DNA of 20,865 nucleotides, taken from the NCBI GenBank assembly GCA_028696435.1, contig JAQVHC010000011.1, positions 1-20,865 on the forward strand. Reading direction: 5' to 3'. A program made the position numbers and the translations under genes. This DNA is from Actinomycetota bacterium (lineage in GTDB: Bacteria > Actinomycetota > Humimicrobiia > Humimicrobiales > Humimicrobiaceae). Under the pieces are notes generated by a model, which was given only the letters and a program-made list of their open reading frames with translations, was not told where the DNA came from and ran no database searches. Shown here piece by piece: positions 1 to 6,438 of this stretch (its first letter is position 1; each line of letters starts with the position of its first letter).

Positions 1-1560
1 AAAGTCGCAGAAATCCTGTCAAAAGAAGAGGATTTTGAAGTAGATATTATAACAGATATTTTTGTTGATATTGATGAAGTATCCAGAAAGCTTAATCTGG
101 ATTTGCACAGGGTAAATCTTAAGATATTCCCCTTTATATCGGAAGATTATGCCATAAAAATTACAAAAAAATATGACCTGTTTATAAATGCGACATATTT
201 AAGTTCACTCCCTTCGTACAGCCCTAAAAGCATATACTTATGTTATTTCCCTACTCCTTTTAATGTGGATTTTAAATTTATTCATAATTTTCTTATATTT
301 TTTTTCAGAGTGCCTGCAAAATGGCTATTCGGACTGACATACAGATTAACCAGGGGTTTTGAGGAAGTAGAGGTAGAAGAAGGCCTTTATGAACCAAGGA
401 GGTTTATGCTGAGAAGGGGTAGCTGGACTTGCGGCAGGGCTTTATTGAAGATAAAGAATTTAAAAGGACCGCTTGTGCTGGGCTTTAAAAATCCTGTGAC
501 AACCCCCCTTGATTTGATGAAAGTAAATATAAGTGTATTTGATGGGGAAGATGAGAATGGGAAACTCCTGTACACTAAAGATATTGAATTAAAAAAAGGG
601 CAGAAAAAAGATGTTAAAATTCCTGTGAGTGGAGCAAAAGATTCTGCTCTTATCTTAATATCATCAGATACTTTTACTCCGTCCGAGATTGATAAGAATT
701 CAAAAGACACCAGAAAACTTGGTGTTGTTATTTATGACCGGAGAAAAATAAATTTTTTCAGGAATGCTATTCTTAAAATTTCAGGATACATTCCACAGTT
801 TATTCTCAGTTATCCAGATGATTTATCATTTCTTGATACCTACGATAAGATAGTTACTATCTCGGAATATTCTGCACACTGGGTAAAAAAATTATGGAAC
901 AGGGAAAGTGTTATATTATTTCCTCCAGTAGATATTGAAAATTTTAAAGTGGGAGTGAAGGAGAAGATTATTTTATGTGCCGGGAGGTTCTTCCCGGAGC
1001 ACCACAACAAGAAACAGCTTGAAATGGTAGAAATTTTTAAGGAACTGGTCGACCAGTATCCGGAAAAAATGCAGGGCTATACTCTGTATCTTGTAGGCGG
1101 TGTTGAGAGAAGAGCTGACCATCTTGAGTATGTAGAAAAAGTAAAAATTGCAGGTAAAAATTATCCGGTAAAAGTAATGACCAATATAGAATGGGAAAAG
1201 CTGGTTGAAATTTTTGCAAAATCTCTTATTTTCTGGCATGCAGCTGGAATGGGGGAAGACGAGAGAACGCATCCTGAAAAATTTGAACATTTCGGTATTA
1301 CAACAGTCGAGGCAATGGCAGCAGGTTGTATTCCTGTGGTTATAAATAAAGGTGGGCAGAGAGAAATTATAAAAGATGGCTATAATGGCTTTCTTTTTAA
1401 TAGCCGGCAAGAATTGAAGAAGATTACACTGGATATAATAGATGGGAAAGTTAATATAGAAGAGATAAGGAAAAATGCTGTTTCGAGCTGCAGAAAATTT
1501 TCAAACAGTGAATTTGAGAAGAATTTAATATTAATTGTAAGTGAAGTGATGAAAGATTAA
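1..1560 (+). CDS. Glycosyltransferase family 4 (5'-partial) with inserted beta-rich domain
   Basis: A GT4 (GT-B fold) glycosyltransferase that probably moves a sugar from a nucleotide donor onto a cell-envelope glycan. The frame is open to base 1, so the true start lies outside the window; the TTG at 103 is only the first internal start-like codon, and the 34 codons before it read as Rossmann-like protein (AEILSKEEDFEVDIITD). The C-terminal half carries the donor-site features of GT4: a GRFF segment near nt 980-995, the E-x7-E motif (EHFGITTVE, nt 1285-1311), then AMAAGCIPV and a GG.REII stretch. Between the two Rossmann halves, about nt 355-741, sits a roughly 110-130 residue beta-rich insert containing SDTFTPSEID and a DTRKLGV motif, not part of the minimal GT4 fold. 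A GT2 gene starts about 25 nt downstream, so both are probably co-transcribed. The acceptor and sugar cannot be read from sequence. Confidence 0.88.
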   Translation, partial: KVAEILSKEEDFEVDIITDIFVDIDEVSRKLNLDLHRVNLKIFPFISEDYAIKITKKYDLFINATYLSSLPSYSPKSIYLCYFPTPFNVDFKFIHNFLIFFFRVPAKWLFGLTYRLTRGFEEVEVEEGLYEPRRFMLRRGSWTCGRALLKIKNLKGPLVLGFKNPVTTPLDLMKVNISVFDGEDENGKLLYTKDIELKKGQKKDVKIPVSGAKDSALILISSDTFTPSEIDKNSKDTRKLGVVIYDRRKINFFRNAILKISGYIPQFILSYPDDLSFLDTYDKIVTISEYSAHWVKKLWNRESVILFPPVDIENFKVGVKEKIILCAGRFFPEHHNKKQLEMVEIFKELVDQYPEKMQGYTLYLVGGVERRADHLEYVEKVKIAGKNYPVKVMTNIEWEKLVEIFAKSLIFWHAAGMGEDERTHPEKFEHFGITTVEAMAAGCIPVVINKGGQREIIKDGYNGFLFNSRQELKKITLDIIDGKVNIEEIRKNAVSSCRKFSNSEFEKNLILIVSEVMKD

Positions 1561-1585
1561 TTAAGAAATAGTAGCAGGATTGGAA

Positions 1586-2557
1586 TTGGATATAAGCATT
1601 ATAATAGTAAATTATAACAGTCTTGATTTTATAAAGAGGTGTATCAAAAGCATTGAAAAGCTTTTAAACGAAAGCAGTGCAGACTGTGAAGTAATCATAG
1701 TTGATAATAATTCCAGTGATGGAAGTGTTGAATATCTAAAAGAAAAAACTAAAGAAAATGATACCTTTCATTTGATTGTAAATGACACTAATGCTGGATT
1801 TTCCAGAGCGTCAAATACTGGTGCACTTCAGGCAAAAGGCAATTATCTTTTATTTCTGAACCCCGATACAGAAATTGTAGGCGGCAGGTTAGAGGACTTG
1901 ATTAATTTTTATACAGAAAAAAATAATGAAGACAAAGATGGGGAAGCCGGTGTTATTGGAGCGAAAATATTAAATATGGATGGAACAATTCAATTTAGCG
2001 CGAGGTCTTTTCCTACACTTGCAAGACAGTTTTACGAAAGTTACTTTCTGTACAGAATATTCAGGAAAAGTCGCATCTTTGGTTCATATTTCCTGAGCTG
2101 GTGGGATCATGAAAGTATAAGAGAAGTTGACTGGCTGACCGGCTCGTTTATGTTTATAAAAAAGGATTATTTTATAAAGGCCGGTATGTTTGATGAGGAT
2201 TATTTTATGTATAGTGAAGACACCGATCTGTGCCTTAAATTGCACAGGATGAATTTTAAGAATTATTATTTTCCTTATTTTATAATAAAACATTCTGATA
2301 GTGGTATAGCATCAAGAGAGCCTGCTACAAGAGAGGCTGAAATCTGGAGAAGCCGGAGGTTGTACTTTAAAAAGAATTACTCTACTGCTCATGCAATTGC
2401 ATTAAGCGCCCTCTATCTGGCGGGAGTTTTAAACAGAATTATTGTTTTTACGATTTTAACCTTAATTAAACCGGGAAGTGAAAATAAAAACAGGCTGTTA
2501 TCTTATTTCAGGGTTTTAAAATTATATTACGGGAGCTCAGGGGATACAGGCCTGTGA
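1586..2557 (+). CDS. Glycosyltransferase family 2, WbbL/rhamnosyltransferase-like
   Basis: An inverting GT2 (GT-A fold) enzyme, probably adding a deoxyhexose such as rhamnose to a lipid-linked or surface glycan. The N-terminus has the nucleotide-binding strand SIIIVNYNS, followed by VIIVDNNSSDGS and NAGFSRASNTG. The metal-site region is NPDTE (about residues 92-96) in place of a strict DxD, as is usual in WbbL-like proteins. The acceptor-side motif is YSEDTDLCLK at about 209-218. The C-terminus has a hydrophobic stretch (about 265-290) that may sit at the membrane. Start choice: TTG occurs at 1580 and 1586. The Shine-Dalgarno-like AGCAGGA (1573-1579) abuts the first but is about 6 nt from the second, so 1586 is preferred. 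The gap to the upstream GT4 is short. The rhamnosyl specificity is inferred from family resemblance and the GDP-rhamnose genes further along. Confidence 0.85.
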   Translation: MDISIIIVNYNSLDFIKRCIKSIEKLLNESSADCEVIIVDNNSSDGSVEYLKEKTKENDTFHLIVNDTNAGFSRASNTGALQAKGNYLLFLNPDTEIVGGRLEDLINFYTEKNNEDKDGEAGVIGAKILNMDGTIQFSARSFPTLARQFYESYFLYRIFRKSRIFGSYFLSWWDHESIREVDWLTGSFMFIKKDYFIKAGMFDEDYFMYSEDTDLCLKLHRMNFKNYYFPYFIIKHSDSGIASREPATREAEIWRSRRLYFKKNYSTAHAIALSALYLAGVLNRIIVFTILTLIKPGSENKNRLLSYFRVLKLYYGSSGDTGL

Positions 2558-2664
2558 TGATCTGGAAGTGTGTAGATTTAAAAGTATGATGATTTGAGAC
2601 TGAGGGAATTAAAAATTGTTGATATTTAAAGTGCAGAAAATTAAAGGTGTGGTGATCAAGAAGC

Positions 2665-3837
2665 ATGAAAGAAAATAGCATTGCAGGTAATAATAACATT
2701 AAAGGCAAAATTCTTCCGGAAATAAGTTTTATAACTACTGTTTACAATGAAGAAAAGGATATTACTGAATTTCTGGAAAGTTTAATGAACGGGACGCATC
2801 TGCCCGGGGAGATAATCATAGTTGATGGTGGTTCAGTAGACCTCACTTTTAATAAAATACTTGATTTTTTCAATATAGAGATCAGTGAAGATAAAGATGG
2901 GGAATACAACAATGAACAGGCAGGGGTGGAAGAAAGTAGTGGTGTACAGCCGGATGTAAAGGACATAAGAGCTATTATAAGAAGCCCCGGTAGAAGCACT
3001 GGTGATAATAATACAGGAAATGAAGGGTATATTAATATCAGGATAATAAGAAAAAAAGGGGCAAATATTTCACAGGGAAGAAATGAAGCAATAAAAAATT
3101 CGTCCGGCAGTATTATCTGTGCAAGTGATGCTGGCTGTATTCTTGATAGAAGCTGGTTGTTCGAGATTAGTCGTTTTTATGATGATAATTCGTATAATGT
3201 GGTGGGAGGAATAAGTTTGCCATATTGTAGAAATTTTTTGCAAAAATGTCTTGCTGTCTGCATTATGCCATCTAAAGAAGAAATAAGTGAGAAGAAGTAT
3301 ATGCCATCTTCAAGGAATATAAGCTTTAGGAAGAAAGTATGGGTTGAAGCCGGGGGTTATCCTGAGAGTATGGATTATGGAGAGGATATGAAATTTAATT
3401 TTAATGTAAAAAATATGGGTTACACTATAAAATTTAATCCCGATGCTGTTGTTTACTGGAAAATGAGAGAAAATCCGGTTCAAATTTCCAGGCAGTTTTT
3501 TAGGTATGCAAAAGGCGATGCGGCAGGCAGGATGTATCCGCACCGGCATCTTATAAGATTTATTGCATTTTTACTGATTTTAGCAATAATATTCAGTGCA
3601 TTTTACTTAAACAGGTGGATATTACTTGCTCTTATTCCTCTTTTTATAATATATACTTTTAAGCCATATAAAAGGCTGGCCAGGCTATTCAGTAGTAAAA
3701 GTACTGACAGCTGTAGCTTTTGCAGAAAAGAGAAAATTCTATCGATTTTTTTTATACCTTTCCTGCTTCTGCAAATTGACATTTCAAAAATGTGCGGGTA
3801 TATTTATGGACTTACCCGGAATATTAAAAAAATATAA
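2665..3837 (+). CDS. Membrane-associated glycosyltransferase family 2
   Basis: A GT2 enzyme with a C-terminal membrane anchor. The fold start is EISFITTVYNEEKDI (residues 19-33), then GEIIIVDGGSVD (48-59). A second core block GANISQGRNEAIKNSSG (132-148) leads to ASDAG (153-157), a variant of the DxD metal site in which the second Asp is replaced by Gly. The catalytic-side motif is YGEDMKF (238-244), and an RQFFRYAKGDA segment (279-289) resembles the QxxRY-type motif near the membrane in processive or lipid-linked GT2s. Three hydrophobic segments follow at about 298-315, 317-333 and 357-372. Residues about 72-124 form a polar, low-complexity insert (Glu/Asp/Asn/Gly-rich) not expected in the family. 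The ribosome-binding site before ATG 2665 is weak (AAGAAG). It is separated by 107 nt from the previous GT2. Substrate unknown. Confidence 0.82.
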   Translation: MKENSIAGNNNIKGKILPEISFITTVYNEEKDITEFLESLMNGTHLPGEIIIVDGGSVDLTFNKILDFFNIEISEDKDGEYNNEQAGVEESSGVQPDVKDIRAIIRSPGRSTGDNNTGNEGYINIRIIRKKGANISQGRNEAIKNSSGSIICASDAGCILDRSWLFEISRFYDDNSYNVVGGISLPYCRNFLQKCLAVCIMPSKEEISEKKYMPSSRNISFRKKVWVEAGGYPESMDYGEDMKFNFNVKNMGYTIKFNPDAVVYWKMRENPVQISRQFFRYAKGDAAGRMYPHRHLIRFIAFLLILAIIFSAFYLNRWILLALIPLFIIYTFKPYKRLARLFSSKSTDSCSFCRKEKILSIFFIPFLLLQIDISKMCGYIYGLTRNIKKI

Positions 3838-4146
3838 TTATTTTACTTTTTTACTTTTGCTTTTTTACCTGCACTGTATGCCGCCCGATTAATAATATTA
3901 AAAGGGAATATTAAAAGAATATAACTATAATAAAATAAAAATATAAATTTCAATAAAGTACTTAAATATTTTTGGATTTGTTTTATAATATAACCCGAAA
4001 TATAAAAATTAATTATTCTATTGTATAAGTTATTAAATAAGTGTAAAATCTTAATAAGAAATCTTGTACAGTCTGGTTTGCAGAAGTTAAAAATCAGGGA
4101 ATATTTAAATATAAGAATAAGATTTAATTAGTTTAAGGAGTGAGAA
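3838..4146. other. AT-rich intergenic region, no gene seen
   Basis: This 309-nt spacer after the glycosyltransferases has no convincing ORF. It starts with a T-rich tract without a clear stem. It contains a 13-nt-period duplication of AATATTAAAAG (3894-3904 and 3907-3917). A TATAAT hexamer at 3984-3989 could be a -10 box for the small gene at 4147, but no good -35 lies 16-18 nt upstream, and such hexamers arise by chance in DNA this AT-rich. Confidence 0.5.
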
Positions 4147-4389
4147 ATGACATACGAAGATGAAGTAAAAAGAATAGATACAAATGAGTTAAGGGTTAAT
4201 CTTACAAAATATTTAACCGAGAACCTGGGTGATACTATATATATTACGAGATACAATAGATTAGTAGCAGAACTCAGGGTTTACACTGAAGAAACGAGAA
4301 GAAAAACCGAACTCAGAATTGCGAAAAAAATGCTTGAAGCAGCTGAAAAGGAAAAAAAACAGGATAAGCAGGATAAGCAGGCTAAATAA
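4147..4389 (+). CDS. Phd/YefM-type antitoxin-like small protein (no adjacent toxin)
   Basis: An 80-residue protein whose first ~45 residues match the Phd/YefM antitoxin fold pattern: a short strand and helix (VKRIDTNELRVNLTKYL, residues 8-24), an acidic turn, then the strand pair IYITRYNRLVAELRVY (31-46). In that family this part dimerises and binds operator DNA, and the C-terminal tail neutralises a toxin. Here the tail is a highly charged helix (about 48-72) ending in a QDK-QDK-QAK repeat, encoded by 9-nt tandem units at 4360-4386. The start is well supported by AAGGAGTGAG just upstream of ATG 4147. No toxin gene follows: the next 465 nt hold only the trp leader. It is either an orphan antitoxin or a stand-alone DNA-binding regulator. 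Family assignment is by pattern only. Confidence 0.6.
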   Translation: MTYEDEVKRIDTNELRVNLTKYLTENLGDTIYITRYNRLVAELRVYTEETRRKTELRIAKKMLEAAEKEKKQDKQDKQAK

Positions 4390-4434
4390 GGAATTAACTT
4401 AAAAATAAGAGCTCAACTTAAAACATAATTATAT

Positions 4435-4462
4435 TTGACCTGACAGAAAATTGTGGTAATAT
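4435..4462 (+). promoter_or_regulatory. Putative sigma-70-type promoter of the trp operon
   Basis: TTGACC (4435-4440) matches five of six consensus -35 bases. TAATAT (4457-4462) follows after a 16-nt spacer, with an upstream TGTGG that could act as an extended -10. The start would be near 4470, about 85 nt before the leader peptide. A perfect 8-nt palindrome TAGATCTA (4481-4488) lies just downstream, where an operator could sit. Inferred from sequence only. Confidence 0.45.
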
Positions 4463-4556
4463 AAGATAACCTTAAAAATATAGATCTAGTATATAGTATA
4501 TTCGTGTAGTGAAAAGTAAAAAAGAAAAACACAATTATACAAAAAGGCTAATCAGC

Positions 4557-4601
4557 ATGTTCCTCTGGCTGAAAGATGATTCCTGCTGGCGAAGCATCTA
4601 A
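4557..4601 (+). CDS. trpL: trp operon leader peptide (14 codons, two Trp codons)
   Basis: A short ORF reads MFLWLKDDSCWRSI and ends in TAA. It has TGG codons at 4566-4568 and 4587-4589, a striking density (2 of 14) for the rarest amino acid, placed about 250 nt upstream of trpE. An AAAAGG Shine-Dalgarno-like tract (4542-4547) lies 9 nt before the ATG. The ORF overlaps the 5' strand of a G+C-rich hairpin followed by a T-tract, so ribosome position on the Trp codons would decide whether that hairpin can form. This is the layout of ribosome-mediated transcription attenuation of amino-acid operons. The ORF itself is plainly visible; its function is an inference from position, codon content and overlapping RNA structure. 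Confidence 0.72.
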   Translation: MFLWLKDDSCWRSI

Positions 4602-4630
4602 GCCCGGCCGGGGGAATTTTTATTTTATTT
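4579..4630 (+). terminator. Attenuator (Rho-independent terminator-like) in trp leader
   Basis: Two competing foldings use the same 3' strand. One pairs AUUCCU (4579-4584) and GCUGG (4585-4589) with GGGAAU (4612-4617) and CCGGC (4604-4608), leaving a 3-nt bulge and a 14-nt loop. The other pairs UUCCUCUGGCU (4560-4570) with GGCCGGGGGAA (4606-4616), 11 consecutive pairs including three G-U. Both end at a T-rich tract (4617-4630, T5-A-T4-A-T3). This is the only G+C-rich stretch in the 465-nt leader. A small stem UCAGC/GCUGA (4552-4556 with 4568-4572) could be a third alternative. The switch is inferred; energies were not computed. Confidence 0.6.
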
Positions 4631-4727
4631 AAAATCTCTTTTATACTCCAATTCATTTATCAGTTAAATAATCATTTAATAAAATAAAATCCTTAAGAAT
4701 TATTCCGGTATAACCCGGGCAAAAATA

Positions 4728-4760
4728 TTCTTTAGTGGATTTTTTCATTCCACATAAGAA
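4728..4760 (+). other. Hairpin in trpE 5' leader
   Basis: TTCTTTAGTGGA (4728-4739) pairs with TCCACATAAGAA (4749-4760): two 5-bp helices around a 2x2 internal loop, closing a 9-nt T-rich loop. A perfect 10-nt palindrome AACTTAAGTT follows at 4803-4812. Both lie between the attenuator and the trpE start. There is no strong T-tract directly after the stem, so it is not a clear terminator. It could be a processing or operator element, or chance in AT-rich DNA. Confidence 0.3.
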
Positions 4761-4854
4761 TTTGCTGCAATTTTTTATCCATTGTGTCGTAAAGCTGGTA
4801 AGAACTTAAGTTATTTAAAAAAATTTTATTAAAACGTAAAAAAATCATAAAAAT

Positions 4855-6357
4855 ATGTTTTACCCGTCTAAAAGTGAATATGTAAAAATAGCAGAAAACT
4901 ACAATCTAATCCCGGTTTATAAAGAATATGCTGTTGATACTGAAACTCCGGCTTCTTTATTTATAAAAACTGTTGGGCCATGTGGAAAAGGATTTTTACT
5001 GGAAAGCATTGAAGGAATAAGAAATTTATCAAGATATTCTTTTATCGGGATAGGGTGTGATAACCTGATTAAATTTGATAACGGTATTTTTTCTTTAACC
5101 AGGAATGGAAAAAAGGTATATCAGGTAAAAACTTCTGAACCTCTTGGTGAGCTAGAAAAAATCCTGAAAAGTTATCGTCTTTACAAAAATCCAAAACTCA
5201 ATCACTTTACAGGTGGAGCAGTAGGTTATCTGGGTTATGACCTTGTTAAATACTTTGAAAAAATTCCTTTACCTGAAGAAGGACTTAATATTCCGGAAAT
5301 CATGCTCTATCTTACTGAAATGGTAGTTGTTTTTGACCACTTGCTTAACCGTGTAAAAATAATTTCTACGGTTAAGATAGAAGATGGAATTCCAGCAGGA
5401 AAAGCATATGACATTTCAATTAAAAATATCGAGAATCTTGAAAGAATCTTTCAAAACAACAATAACAGTGATGATTTAAAAAACAGCTTTAGCTCCACTA
5501 TTACTGATAATCCTTCAGCCTCTTTAGTAAATCTTAAGTTAAATTCTAATTTTGAAAAAGGAAAATTTCTTGAAGGGGTAAAAAGAGCAAAGAAATATAT
5601 TGCTGATGGAGATGCTTTTCAAATAGTTCTGTCACAGAGATTCTTCACTGACAGATTTTCCAGTCCCTTCGGAATCTATCGCGGTTTAAGGGCTATAAAT
5701 CCATCTCCGTATATGTATTATTTTGATTTTAATGATTTTAAGATTGCGGGAGCTTCTCCCGAACCTCTTATTAAGATTAACAACAGAAAAGTACTGACCT
5801 GTCCGATTGCTGGAACAAGAAAGAGAGGGATGAATATTAGAGAAGACAGAGCTCTTTTAAATGACCTTTTAAATGACCGGAAAGAAAAAGCCGAACATAG
5901 TATGCTTGTTGACCTTGCGAGAAATGACCTCGGCAGGGTATGCAATTACGACAGTATAAAAGTTAAGAAATATATGAGCGTAGAAAAATATTCACACGTT
6001 ATGCATCTCGTGTCCAGAATCTATGGAACACTTGCCCCCGATTTTACAATATACGATGCAGTAAAAAGTGTTTTCCCTGCAGGGACGTTATCCGGTGCTC
6101 CAAAGATAAGAGCAATGGAGATTATAAGTGAGCTGGAGCCGGATAGGCGCGGACCATATGGAGGGGCTGTGGGCTATTTCGGCTATGATGGAGATCTTGA
6201 CACCTGCATCATTATCAGGACAGCTTTCATAAAGAATAATAAGGCTTATGTCCAGGCGGGGGCAGGGATAGTACATGATTCTGTGCCCGAAAATGAATAC
6301 AGCGAAACTTTAAACAAGGCAGCAGCTGTTTTTAAAGCTATTGAACTATTTAAGTGA
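4855..6357 (+). CDS. trpE: Anthranilate synthase component I
   Basis: Makes anthranilate from chorismate with ammonia delivered by a glutamine amidotransferase partner; first committed step of tryptophan synthesis in the cytosol. The 500 residues match the usual TrpE length. The N-terminal domain has LLES (48-51) with a Ser at 62, the allosteric tryptophan-binding pattern that separates TrpE from PabB, so feedback inhibition is likely. The chorismate-binding domain shows DAFQIVLSQ (253-261), SPEP (301-304), CPIAGTRKRG (316-325), HSMLVDLARNDLGRV (348-362), FPAGTLSGAPK (407-417) and QAGAGIV (467-473). Start ATG 4855 fits the family N-terminus (FYPSKSEYVKIAE), yet no Shine-Dalgarno sequence is visible in the A-rich upstream stretch. 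It is the first large gene of the trp operon, preceded by a leader peptide and attenuator. No trpG follows; trpD begins 82 nt later. Confidence 0.97.
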   Translation: MFYPSKSEYVKIAENYNLIPVYKEYAVDTETPASLFIKTVGPCGKGFLLESIEGIRNLSRYSFIGIGCDNLIKFDNGIFSLTRNGKKVYQVKTSEPLGELEKILKSYRLYKNPKLNHFTGGAVGYLGYDLVKYFEKIPLPEEGLNIPEIMLYLTEMVVVFDHLLNRVKIISTVKIEDGIPAGKAYDISIKNIENLERIFQNNNNSDDLKNSFSSTITDNPSASLVNLKLNSNFEKGKFLEGVKRAKKYIADGDAFQIVLSQRFFTDRFSSPFGIYRGLRAINPSPYMYYFDFNDFKIAGASPEPLIKINNRKVLTCPIAGTRKRGMNIREDRALLNDLLNDRKEKAEHSMLVDLARNDLGRVCNYDSIKVKKYMSVEKYSHVMHLVSRIYGTLAPDFTIYDAVKSVFPAGTLSGAPKIRAMEIISELEPDRRGPYGGAVGYFGYDGDLDTCIIIRTAFIKNNKAYVQAGAGIVHDSVPENEYSETLNKAAAVFKAIELFK

Positions 6358-6438
6358 GATTTTGGCAGGTGAAAAAGTAAAAACAAGATTAATAAAAAAA
6401 TAAATAAAAGAATTTTTAAATAAAAGAAGGGAGGTATT

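Noticed and set aside
973..1410. 145-codon minus-strand ORF within the GT4 gene
   Set aside because: It covers the conserved GT4 donor-site region on the other strand, has a Phe/Cys-rich product and no ribosome-binding site.
3984..3989. TATAAT as a firm promoter of the small antitoxin-like gene
   Set aside because: No acceptable -35 at 16-18 nt spacing; hexamer matches are expected by chance in this composition.
4603..4612. Perfect palindrome CCCGGCCGGG as a DNA operator
   Set aside because: It is better explained as the 3' strand of the attenuator hairpin. A fully self-complementary 10-mer cannot itself form a hairpin with a normal loop.
4470..4854. T-box or other tRNA-sensing riboswitch before trpE
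   Set aside because: No AGGGTGG-ACCGCG-type T-box sequence is visible. The leader peptide with Trp codons explains the region better.
4390..4854. Toxin gene partner for the Phd-like protein
   Set aside because: No ORF of toxin size is open on either strand in this stretch; only the 14-codon leader peptide is plausible.
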